A stretch of 7,566 nucleotides of DNA from assembly GCA_024206195.1 (NCBI GenBank), contig JAAGZO010000905.1, forward strand, positions 1 to 7,566, read 5' to 3'. The notes beneath the pieces were generated by a model. The model saw only the letters and a list, made by a program, of their open reading frames with translations, made no database searches and was not told the DNA's origin. Made by a program: the position numbers and the translations under genes. Positions 1 to 6,031 of the stretch are shown one piece after another. Each line of letters opens with the position of its first letter. Within the stretch, counting starts at the first letter, position 1. This stretch comes from a bacterium. Its GTDB lineage: Archaea; Nanoarchaeota; Nanoarchaeia; Woesearchaeales; UBA10216.

Positions 1-526
1 GGACGGATATCTCATAGGATTTAAGGGGTTTGTTCTTTAAAATATCAAACAGCTCCTCTACGCGCTTATCGAAGGAATGATTCTCCCGGCATTCTTTGGT
101 TCCATTATCGGCTATTTTTCTGCGTTCGTAATCATGACTCAGGTAAAACCTAATCTTCTCCTTCAAATCTTCGAAATCAGTCCATTTGACGTAGTGTTCC
201 CCATCTTTGAAGCCTATCAGTTCTTCCATTCCCGGGACTTCCTGGTGCAGCATTAAAGCGCCCCCAGCTGCCAGGGACTCAAAAAGCCTGTTAGAGACAA
301 AACCATAGTCTTCTGGGAATTGGTTGTCTCCAATTACGATTTTAGCATTTCTGATATACTCACCAGTTTTTTTAAAGTCATAAAGGGTTGACTCTACTTC
401 CCACTCAGGAGGATAGCCACAACCTGTGAAAGTAACGTCATAAGGGAGAGAGTTTAACTTTAGGATCAGCTCTTTTCTTTTTTCGCTATATACGTTTGCT
501 GAGAATAAAACATCAGATGGTTTCAT
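1..526 (-). CDS. CgeB-like GT-B glycosyltransferase, C-terminal half (3' end outside window)
   Basis: About 175 codons are open from ATG 526-524 to the left edge with no stop, so the C-terminus is missing. The protein reads as the nucleotide-sugar-binding C-terminal domain of GT-B enzymes of the CgeB / Glyco_trans_1_2 type. Supporting signs are DVLFSANVYSEKR (residues 5-17), DNQFP (67-71), SNRLFESLAAGGALMLHQ (78-95), then a PG-EEL segment, a D-LKEKIRFYL stretch, and an NHSFDKRV motif near the end. No N-terminal GT-B domain precedes it. That half seems to sit at the C-terminus of the gene at 783-1958, and residue 2 onward continues that protein's last residues naturally. The ATG overlaps the upstream TGA as ATGA. 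A weak AAGG lies 8 nt upstream, and a TAA just upstream in this frame rules out a longer start. Domain call is fairly sure; donor and acceptor are unknown. Confidence 0.85.
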   Translation of the reverse strand, partial: MKPSDVLFSANVYSEKRKELILKLNSLPYDVTFTGCGYPPEWEVESTLYDFKKTGEYIRNAKIVIGDNQFPEDYGFVSNRLFESLAAGGALMLHQEVPGMEELIGFKDGEHYVKWTDFEDLKEKIRFYLSHDYERRKIADNGTKECRENHSFDKRVEELFDILKNKPLKSYEISV

Positions 527-780
527 TGTGTTGCCTTTTTTGATTTAAATATCGGTTTAAAGTTTCCAACAGTATATTTTTCTGCTATCCTTTGATTAAA
601 GGTGTGCCAGTCATTATAAACCCAGCACCAACCTTTATTCATATTTTTAGACTCTCCCCACATGGACTTTCCTGTCTGATAATCTACTGTAGCAATCCAT
701 TCAGTACGGCCATTATCTTTGCCGCCTCCATTGTAAATGATGACTTTTATCTTTTTGTTGCTCCATTCGTGTTCGGACAT
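523..780 (-). CDS. 85-aa Trp-rich protein of unknown function between two glycosyltransferase parts
   Basis: I do not recognise this protein. It is 85 aa, soluble-looking, with no signal peptide or membrane segment. It carries six tryptophans (in HEW, TEW, SMW, GWCW and DW contexts), a glycine cluster YNGGGKDNG near residues 16-24, and a Lys-rich C-terminus. The predicted pattern is mostly beta. Its ATG begins two bases after the TAA of the upstream GT2 gene. Its TGA overlaps the next start as ATGA, so it is built tightly into the operon. Its own SD is poor, only a GAG about 10 nt upstream, so it probably depends on coupling. It separates what look like the two halves of one GT-B enzyme and may be an inserted gene or a subunit-like small partner. 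No HNH, GIY-YIG or LAGLIDADG motif is visible, so a homing endonuclease is not supported. Confidence 0.7.
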   Translation of the reverse strand: MSEHEWSNKKIKVIIYNGGGKDNGRTEWIATVDYQTGKSMWGESKNMNKGWCWVYNDWHTFNQRIAEKYTVGNFKPIFKSKKATQ

Positions 781-782
781 TT

Positions 783-1958
783 TTATCTCAGTTCAGAAGG
801 CAATACATTTCTCTCAAAAGCTATTTGCCAATAATGATAATTCACTCCATTCTTCTTAAAGAAGTCTTTGAGAGTGTTATTGACACTGGTATGCAAATCG
901 AAATACCTCATACATTCTATAAATTCAGGGGTAGAGTTTTGGTCTGTATATGTATCTCCGCACCAATTTACCATTGATTCCCGGGTATGTTTCCTGACTT
1001 CTTTGATCTGCTCCACCATCGCTTTGTCGGCACTGTGTAATTGGGTTACAGTCAAGTCAGGCAGCCAAGCTCCGGCGGCTAAGGCGATACTTTTACCTGC
1101 CAAATAGTCTACTTCATACACGATCCCATGTTTTGCCAGGGCATCTCTTAAACCACGCTTCTGTTGCTTCTGTACCTCGTTGCCTGGTTCATAGATGGGT
1201 GCATAGAGAATCTTCTTGTACTTGCCATGGATAGGATTAGGGAATTGGGGTTCATCATTATACGTTATCCCATCCGGAAAGGCTGCATAGAATTTCTTCC
1301 CGTCAGCTCCTCCCCGGTTCATATCGTTATTTATCTTCCGGAGTTCGTCAATGGGAGTTCTATCATGAATCTTTGCTCCTTCAATAGCTTTTATCTTGTA
1401 CCCGGCTTCATACACCTTAGCAGATACCCAGTTATCCCCTCCATAAGTATTGGAACCAAAGTCACCCCATCCACCAGCATAGTCCCAGAGAAACTTAGGG
1501 ATAATTCCTACCTGGAGGTAAGGGCCGACTATTCCTCTACCATCTGGGAGGGTGATTTCCATTGTCTCTACATGCCAGTCTCTACCTGCTCTGTCTTGGA
1601 AGAAACAGGCTGCTCCCAGAGTAGGATCTGACAGCAACTCTCCCAGGGCCCGGGTGATAGAGTCTTCCTGTACAATTACATCATCATTACCTATTAGCAG
1701 ATAGTCTCCTTTTGCAGCAGCAGCAGCATCGTTGAAGGCTTTGATAGCCCCCTTGAGTTCACCATGCTCTATCAGAGTGATGTTGTATTTCTCAGAAGCT
1801 TCTCCTTTAAGCCATTCCAGAGTGCCATCAAGGCTGCCGCCATCGCAGATACAGTATTCATGTTCGATGTATGGAAGTATTGACTGTTCGCAGGACTCCA
1901 TGAAAGCCTTGAGATATTCTAAACGGTTATACGTTCCGGTGACGATTGAAAGTAACAT
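783..1958 (-). CDS. Two-domain glycosyltransferase: GT2 (GT-A fold) plus N-terminal half of a CgeB-like GT-B domain
   Basis: A 391-aa protein. Residues 1 to about 215 are a family 2 glycosyltransferase: SIVTGTYNR (4-12) opens the fold, DGGS (39-42) binds the nucleotide, NDD (91-93) is the DXD-like metal site, GGD (173-175) supplies the likely catalytic acidic region, and H198 sits in the usual late IHDR position. Residues about 245-391 are a different domain. It starts KKILYAPIYEPGNE and contains VTQLHSADK, VNWCGDTYTDQ and YHYWQIAFE, which resembles the N-terminal domain of CgeB-like GT-B enzymes. It ends where the matching C-terminal half, encoded at 1-526, should begin. The start is supported by AGAGG at 1964-1968 with 5-nt spacing, overlapping the upstream stop. 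Residues 78-82 are a run of five Ala encoded by a short GCT repeat. GT2 is near certain; the second domain is a confident reading of sequence pattern. Confidence 0.92.
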   Translation of the reverse strand: MLLSIVTGTYNRLEYLKAFMESCEQSILPYIEHEYCICDGGSLDGTLEWLKGEASEKYNITLIEHGELKGAIKAFNDAAAAAKGDYLLIGNDDVIVQEDSITRALGELLSDPTLGAACFFQDRAGRDWHVETMEITLPDGRGIVGPYLQVGIIPKFLWDYAGGWGDFGSNTYGGDNWVSAKVYEAGYKIKAIEGAKIHDRTPIDELRKINNDMNRGGADGKKFYAAFPDGITYNDEPQFPNPIHGKYKKILYAPIYEPGNEVQKQQKRGLRDALAKHGIVYEVDYLAGKSIALAAGAWLPDLTVTQLHSADKAMVEQIKEVRKHTRESMVNWCGDTYTDQNSTPEFIECMRYFDLHTSVNNTLKDFFKKNGVNYHYWQIAFERNVLPSELR

Positions 1959-1966
1959 AATTTCCT

Positions 1967-2599
1967 CTATATCATATTTTTCATAAACTTAGTATAATCT
2001 TCAGCACAGTCAAAATCGTTTGTTAAATCTTCAATTGGGATGCACCTACCGTAATTGCCGTGTATATCAGTATCTATTCCGCACATCCGCCTATAGTGGG
2101 ACCAGCCTCCGACACACGTCAGACCGCCATCGGATTCCATTTTAGCTACATTTTTTAATGTTTTATAATGTTCTTCAATATGTTCCGGATAAAAAGACTG
2201 GGCGAAACATTCCCCATGATTAAAGCTACAGAACAATCTCCATTCCTTTTCTTCATAATTGATAATTGTATCCATGGCTTCATCGGTAAAATACACATCT
2301 CCATAAATAACAAGTGTTCTACCTTCTTTGTTCCATAATTCCGCAGAGTTTAAGAATTTGTCAAGGCCTCCACCCTGCTTTACGGGGATAAATAAGTCAG
2401 TATATGGAATGCGGTATCTGTCATCGTCAGGGCCAACTACATGAATGCCTTCTATGCTTCTTTCGCGCAACAGCCTAATAGTCCTCTTTATGAGCGGCTC
2501 CCCTTCAATTGGGATAAAATGCTTTGGGACGTCTAAGTGATTATTCCATCTTGTGCCATCGCCAGCAGCGATTATAATTGCTGTTGTTATGTCCCTCAT
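1967..2599 (-). CDS. Sugar-phosphate nucleotidyltransferase-like protein (NTP_transferase / MobA-like fold)
   Basis: A 210-aa protein with the N-terminal signature of nucleotidyltransferases: AIIIAAGDGTRW (residues 7-18, the G-x-G-T-R-W nucleotide loop), PK at 25-26 (the conserved lysine of the family), and YGDVYF at 99-104, where D101 is the likely metal-binding aspartate. The end reads DFDCAEDYTKF, like the closing D-x-D-x-x-E-D-Y/L helix seen in IspD and MobA relatives. Such enzymes transfer an NMP to a sugar or alcohol phosphate. Here, between a methyltransferase and a glycosyltransferase, it probably makes the activated sugar donor. It is shorter than RmlA (about 290 aa) and closer in length to single-domain members. 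The TGA of the upstream gene overlaps its ATG (ATGA); its own SD is weak, suggesting coupling. Substrate cannot be told from sequence. Confidence 0.85.
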   Translation of the reverse strand: MRDITTAIIIAAGDGTRWNNHLDVPKHFIPIEGEPLIKRTIRLLRERSIEGIHVVGPDDDRYRIPYTDLFIPVKQGGGLDKFLNSAELWNKEGRTLVIYGDVYFTDEAMDTIINYEEKEWRLFCSFNHGECFAQSFYPEHIEEHYKTLKNVAKMESDGGLTCVGGWSHYRRMCGIDTDIHGNYGRCIPIEDLTNDFDCAEDYTKFMKNMI

Positions 2600-3156
2600 T
2601 CTGTCTTTATTTTCACCCCAAATCCAGTTTCATGAATATGGTTTAATTCTATCTTTGGTTCTGTTAGGGTTTCCCAGAAGTCATGTATCCCAGTAGGAAG
2701 AAGGATATCATCAAATAGAATGATACCCCCTTTTCTTACGAGTGGCCCGTAGTTGATGTATTCTCCAGTAGCTTGGCTCTTGCTATGCTCAGTGTCTATA
2801 AAGAGAATGTCCGCCTCTCCGGGTTGACATAATTGTGCGGAAAGACTCATATCATTGGTATTCCCTTTTATGAATCGAAGATTGTCAAAATGAGACACTC
2901 TTTCATCAATAGTTTCACTACCCGCTATATCTACTGTTATAACCTTGGCTGAAGGGCACCCGAATGCAAATCTACAAGCACTGTCCCCTTTATTAGTACC
3001 TAGTTCTATAACCAGAGAGGGCTGCGCACTTTGGGTGAGTCTTACGAGAAAATCATAGTATAACCCATTCTGGGAATCCCTGCCTTGTAACCATTCTCCT
3101 TTTATAGGCGCTCCTACAGAAAGGGCCTTTATTTTATCAATTGTAAGTAAGTTCAT
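2596..3156 (-). CDS. Class I SAM-dependent methyltransferase (CmcI / Methyltransf_24-like)
   Basis: A 186-aa single-domain protein. VIELGTNKGDSA (49-60) is motif I, the SAM-binding E-x-G-x-x-x-G loop. D76 in VITVDI is the acidic residue that would hold the SAM ribose. DILFIDTEHS (116-125) and GGIILFDDI (143-151) match the metal-site strands of the CmcI / O-methyltransferase group, with D121, H124, D149 and D150 as candidate metal ligands. These enzymes usually O-methylate sugars or small molecules. The context suggests methylation of the sugar or of the growing glycan. The start is decided by a strong GAGGAG at 3164-3169, 7 nt from the ATG. The gene overlaps the end of the aminotransferase gene by 20 bases, and its stop overlaps the next start. 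Confidence 0.86.
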   Translation of the reverse strand: MNLLTIDKIKALSVGAPIKGEWLQGRDSQNGLYYDFLVRLTQSAQPSLVIELGTNKGDSACRFAFGCPSAKVITVDIAGSETIDERVSHFDNLRFIKGNTNDMSLSAQLCQPGEADILFIDTEHSKSQATGEYINYGPLVRKGGIILFDDILLPTGIHDFWETLTEPKIELNHIHETGFGVKIKTE

Positions 3157-4222
3157 TGACTATCTCCTCAAATGTTCCAATTATATATTCTACATCATCA
3201 TCTTTTAAGGCATCATGACAGGGAAGGGATAATAGATTGGGCCAGACAGAACTAGTTACTGGGAGGGGATATTTTACAGCTTTCTTCCAGTAAGTCATTT
3301 CACTCAAAGGCTTGAAATGCACTGACGTTGCGATCTTCCTTTCTGCTAATCTCGTAGAAACAGTGTCTCTGTTTACAGTCTCCAGCGTATAATACTGCAC
3401 CGTGTGAGAATGTTCAGGTACGATAACTCCTGCTAGTTCTGCAAAGGCTTCATTGTATTTTGCCTGTATTTCTCTGCGTCTGGCAGTGAGACTATCTATT
3501 CGCCTCAAACCACCTAATGCGAGTACAGCGTTTAAATCCGTCATGTAGTATTTGAGTCCATTTCCGGTTATGTCATAGTCCCAGGAGTATTTTTTATCTC
3601 CTGTCCTATCGAAAGTAGACTTCCCTACACCGAGCCAACGCATATTCTTAGCCATCTGGTACAACTCATGGCTATTGGTTGTTATCATTCCACCATCACC
3701 AGCTGGAAGAGTCTTGACGGCCTGAAAACTCCAGACAGCTATATCTCCTTTTGTACCGGCACCAGGGGTATGCATGGCGTGAGCGCAGTCCTCTATGATT
3801 ACCCCACCGAACCTCTTGCGTATCCCGTCTATATCACAAAGCCGTCCATGGGAATGTACCGCTATGATTGCCCGGGTGTTATTGTTTATCTTTAAGGCGG
3901 TGGGGTCAAGGCACAGGGTCCTTCTGTCTACATCACAAAAGGATACGTCCATTCCATTCCATTCCCCTACAATAGCGTCTGCTACAAAAGTCATGGGAGT
4001 AGTAATTAGTTCCCCATCACTGATGCTGTAGAGTTTGAGCGCCATGTCCAGAGCGGCTGTGCAGGAGTTTGTTGCCATGGCGTATTTGGCACCCACTTTC
4101 TCAGCAAACTTTTCTTCTAGTTCAGCTACCTTGGGCCCTTCTCCCCACCATCCGGAATCTATTACTTCAATCAATTCCTTTTTGGTTTGCTCGTCAGCTG
4201 TCGGTCTCAGTACGGGTATCAT
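3137..4222 (-). CDS. DegT/DnrJ/EryC1/StrS family PLP-dependent sugar aminotransferase
   Basis: 361 aa from the chosen start. The N-terminus IPVLRPTADEQ and GWWGEGPKVAELEEKFAE (24-41) are typical of the family. SCTAAL (53-58) is the phosphate-binding turn, DCAHA (145-149) gives the PLP-ring Asp and His, and K170 in SFQAVKTLPAGDGGM is the Schiff-base lysine. The enzyme would aminate a keto group of a nucleotide-linked sugar, with glutamate as the usual donor. The start at 4222 is preferred to the ATG at 4249, which would give 370 aa. At 4222 there is AAGGA with 7-nt spacing, an ATGA overlap with the reductase stop, and the N-terminus where family members normally begin. The 4249 ATG has no SD. 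Length is near the family norm of 360-400. Exact substrate is unknown. Confidence 0.95.
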   Translation of the reverse strand: MIPVLRPTADEQTKKELIEVIDSGWWGEGPKVAELEEKFAEKVGAKYAMATNSCTAALDMALKLYSISDGELITTPMTFVADAIVGEWNGMDVSFCDVDRRTLCLDPTALKINNNTRAIIAVHSHGRLCDIDGIRKRFGGVIIEDCAHAMHTPGAGTKGDIAVWSFQAVKTLPAGDGGMITTNSHELYQMAKNMRWLGVGKSTFDRTGDKKYSWDYDITGNGLKYYMTDLNAVLALGGLRRIDSLTARRREIQAKYNEAFAELAGVIVPEHSHTVQYYTLETVNRDTVSTRLAERKIATSVHFKPLSEMTYWKKAVKYPLPVTSSVWPNLLSLPCHDALKDDDVEYIIGTFEEIVNELTYN

Positions 4223-4908
4223 AGATGCATCCTTTTTAATTTTTCCCATTTGTCTGTATTCAAACTTACATCTTTGGGCAATTCAGTGCCAGCAATTTTC
4301 CTTGAAATCTTTTTTACTTCCCGGGTTTGAGATGCCAGGTCATATATAGACTTTCTCCCTGTTCCTATATGTAGGATGCGAGGTAAATGCTGCCACATAC
4401 TGATTGCGTATACTATCTCTTGGGCGATTATATTTACATAGTCTCCGCTAGTCCATTGGTCAGTAAAAGCTGCTTTATATTTCCAGGGTCTTGGCTTAAA
4501 GATGCAACGAATGATTGTGTCTCTGTCCTTGGTTGCTATTTCTCCGCCAACTTTTGTGAGGGAGTAGTAGTTTGTGGGATTGGGGACATCATCTTCTTCA
4601 TAATTTCCCTGTGTCCCATCAAAAACATATTCAGTAGAGATGTATATCATATTTACCTTTTCGGCCAATACCCTTGTACCATCCACATTCGTCTGCCAGC
4701 ATTTAACTTTCTCTTTCTCAGACTTCTCAACTGCTGTGTAGGCGGCACAATGAACTACCAAGTCAATTTTCTTCTTCTCAAAATAATTATAGACACTCAC
4801 CCAATTGGTTATATCCATCTCCTGGTGAGAAGGGGCGTATGCGAATACCATTAGTTTTTGTAGTTCGGTGCCGAGGAGACCGGAGCCACCAGTCAAAAGT
4901 ATTTTCAT
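4219..4908 (-). CDS. RmlD-type dTDP-4-dehydrorhamnose reductase family protein (NAD(P)-dependent SDR)
   Basis: 229 aa from the preferred start. GGSGLLG (7-13) is the Rossmann dinucleotide loop right at the N-terminus, MDIT (31-34) follows, VVHCAAYTAVEKSE (51-64) matches the RmlD core closely, STEYVFDG (91-98) supplies the catalytic Ser/Thr region, and YSLTK (115-119) is the Y-x-x-x-K pair. Family members reduce the 4-keto group of nucleotide-activated deoxysugars. It is short: RmlD is usually about 290 aa, so the C-terminal substrate region is reduced and the true substrate may differ. The ATG at 4926 was rejected because the SD is too close to it and it adds six residues before the Rossmann strand. 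ATG 4908 has GGAAG with 7-nt spacing and an ATGA overlap with the upstream stop. Confidence 0.9.
   Translation of the reverse strand: MKILLTGGSGLLGTELQKLMVFAYAPSHQEMDITNWVSVYNYFEKKKIDLVVHCAAYTAVEKSEKEKVKCWQTNVDGTRVLAEKVNMIYISTEYVFDGTQGNYEEDDVPNPTNYYSLTKVGGEIATKDRDTIIRCIFKPRPWKYKAAFTDQWTSGDYVNIIAQEIVYAISMWQHLPRILHIGTGRKSIYDLASQTREVKKISRKIAGTELPKDVSLNTDKWEKLKRMHL
4230..4234 (-). promoter_or_regulatory. Ribosome binding site that sets the aminotransferase start
   Basis: AAGGA lies exactly 7 nt before ATG 4222. It favours that start over the in-frame ATG at 4249, which has no SD. Confidence 0.75.
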
Positions 4909-5708
4909 ATTGCTTCTTCCACACATTTCCTGAACGGGAACTTCTGGCTGACGAGCTGGTAATTAAATTCCACTACATCTTTTACGAGTCTGTCATTACT
5001 TAGTTCGCTGTTATTTGGGTCAAAGTGAAGGAGTGGCTCCATGAAGATTTGATAGGGCTCTGGGGTGATCGTAAAGTCAGCAATTATAGGAAGCCTCCAG
5101 GAAGCAAATAGAACGCATCTGAGAGGGGTTTTAATAGCTATGTTGTTCTGGTGTAGCATTAGCCCCCATTTGCTCGCAGAGAGGATGTTTGAGCGTACTG
5201 AGAGGTCATAGGTGGCAGGGGCTACTTTGTATCCAAAACTAGTCAGCCAAGTTATCTTGGCTTCCCGCACTCCGTACAGGTAGCACATATGACAGACATC
5301 CCATAATTTTGGTTCTGTTGGCAAACCACCGAAGTAGGGATGACCTCCCAGGAAAACGTATTTGCAACGGGGATTCCTTATGAGGGACCTGTGGTATTGG
5401 TCAGAAACCCACATTTCATCCACATAATCCGGACATTCATTACCTACTAGCTGGCCTCTCTCATATCGGGGGAATTCCATTTGCCAGAGAATCACTTTGC
5501 ATTTGGCTTTTGGCTTGTGATGGGAGCAGGCTTCTGTCGTATTTCCGTTATTTATGCAGAATATCACGGCTCTGTCAGGATCATCCCAGGGGATATCACT
5601 GAATTCGCAGGTATCAAAGCCTGCCAGATTGACAAGGGCCCAGAAATCCACGTAGGAATCGTAGAGGACCCCGTTATCATTCTTCATTAGTACGAAGATG
5701 GGCTTCAT
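4905..5708 (-). CDS. Putative GT-B-like glycosyltransferase
   Basis: A 267-aa protein. The call rests on pattern rather than a textbook motif. VILWQMEFPRY (72-82) and DEMWVSDQYH (97-106) look like the end of a GT-B N-terminal domain. LWDVCHMCYLYGVRE (135-149) then opens a second domain, and LHQNNIAIKTPLRCVLFASWRLPIIAD (185-211) occupies the place of the donor-binding helix that CgeB-like enzymes fill with a FE-x-LA-x-G segment. There is no signal peptide or membrane span. It heads the carbohydrate cassette and overlaps both neighbours by the ATGA arrangement; its SD is weak (GGA about 12 nt upstream), which suggests coupling to the small gene before it. It is shorter than full GT-B enzymes of 300-400 aa. 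It could instead be a non-catalytic relative. Confidence 0.65.
   Translation of the reverse strand: MKPIFVLMKNDNGVLYDSYVDFWALVNLAGFDTCEFSDIPWDDPDRAVIFCINNGNTTEACSHHKPKAKCKVILWQMEFPRYERGQLVGNECPDYVDEMWVSDQYHRSLIRNPRCKYVFLGGHPYFGGLPTEPKLWDVCHMCYLYGVREAKITWLTSFGYKVAPATYDLSVRSNILSASKWGLMLHQNNIAIKTPLRCVLFASWRLPIIADFTITPEPYQIFMEPLLHFDPNNSELSNDRLVKDVVEFNYQLVSQKFPFRKCVEEAI
4916..4920 (-). promoter_or_regulatory. Ribosome binding site that sets the reductase start
   Basis: GGAAG sits 7 nt before ATG 4908, which places the Rossmann strand directly at the N-terminus, as the family requires. The alternative ATG at 4926 has AGGA only one base away. Confidence 0.6.
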
Positions 5709-5887
5709 TTCAATATATCCATTACAGAATCATAGACAGCACCTATTAAAGCTGCTTCCTGGTCTTCTGGGAGTGTAGGGATGTCTACTTTTAAATTTAT
5801 CTCCCGAATGACTCTTTCCCGGAACTTATTGGATTTAAGCCTGTTTTTGATTAAACTGAGTGCTAGTCTTAGAAAAAACTTCTTCAT
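5705..5887 (-). CDS. 60-aa helical protein of unknown function
   Basis: The family is not recognised. The first third is very basic and amphipathic (MKKFFLRLALSLIKNRLK), and the rest is acidic and helical, ending DQEAALIGAVYDSVMDILK. The N-terminal hydrophobic stretch is broken by Arg and Lys, so a true membrane span is doubtful; peripheral membrane contact or a helical bundle is possible. The gene has the best SD in the window, AAGGAGGT at 5894-5901 with a 6-nt spacer, so it is very likely translated strongly. Its stop overlaps the start of the glycosyltransferase gene. Confidence 0.75.
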   Translation of the reverse strand: MKKFFLRLALSLIKNRLKSNKFRERVIREINLKVDIPTLPEDQEAALIGAVYDSVMDILK

Positions 5888-5893
5888 TTATTT

Positions 5894-5901
5894 ACCTCCT
5901 T
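5894..5901 (-). promoter_or_regulatory. Near-perfect ribosome binding site of the 60-aa gene
   Basis: AAGGAGGT, fully complementary to the usual 16S 3' end, with a 6-nt spacer to ATG 5887. It is the strongest SD in the window and lies just after the stop of the 42-aa gene. Confidence 0.8.
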
Positions 5902-5902
5902 T

Positions 5903-6031
5903 TTATTTTAATAGATTTATCAATTCACCTATCTTATCGTTTGCTTTTATGCGCTCCTTTTGATCTATTTCGCTACATCTTACCACTTCCAATAAGACGA
6001 CGATAGCATTTATCATTTCTCCATAATTCAT
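5903..6031 (-). CDS. 42-aa small protein of unknown function
   Basis: A short open frame reads MNYGEMINAIVVLLEVV, then RCSEIDQKERIKANDKIGELINLLK and TAA. It is predicted almost wholly helical, with a hydrophobic N-terminal part and a charged second helix. Three things support it: AGGAG at 6040-6044 with an 8-nt spacer, an ATGA overlap with the co-chaperonin stop (ATG 6031-6029, TGA 6030-6028), and the fact that it fills an otherwise empty 140-base space in a fully packed operon. The stop lies just before the SD of the next gene. Its closeness to the co-chaperonin hints at a linked role, but nothing in the sequence proves that. Confidence 0.7.
   Translation of the reverse strand: MNYGEMINAIVVLLEVVRCSEIDQKERIKANDKIGELINLLK

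Noticed and set aside
523..783. Group I intron or homing endonuclease between the GT-B halves
   Set aside because: The insert has its own in-frame start and stop, tight coupling to both neighbours and no endonuclease motif; no intron core pairing could be seen by eye.
1164..1631. 155-codon plus-strand open frame
   Set aside because: It lies wholly opposite the well-supported GT2 gene, has no recognisable protein features and no suitable SD. It is a shadow frame.
1714..1728. (GCA)5 tract inside the GT2 gene as a phase-variable repeat
   Set aside because: It is a trinucleotide repeat, so length changes would only alter the Ala run and not switch the frame; five units is short.
4220..4249. Longer aminotransferase start at 4249 (370 aa)
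   Set aside because: No SD before it, while ATG 4222 has AAGGA at 7 nt, ATGA coupling and a normal family N-terminus.
4387..4854. 155-codon plus-strand open frame
   Set aside because: It is the antisense of the RmlD-like reductase with its clear motifs; hydrophobic, low-sense protein and no operon support.
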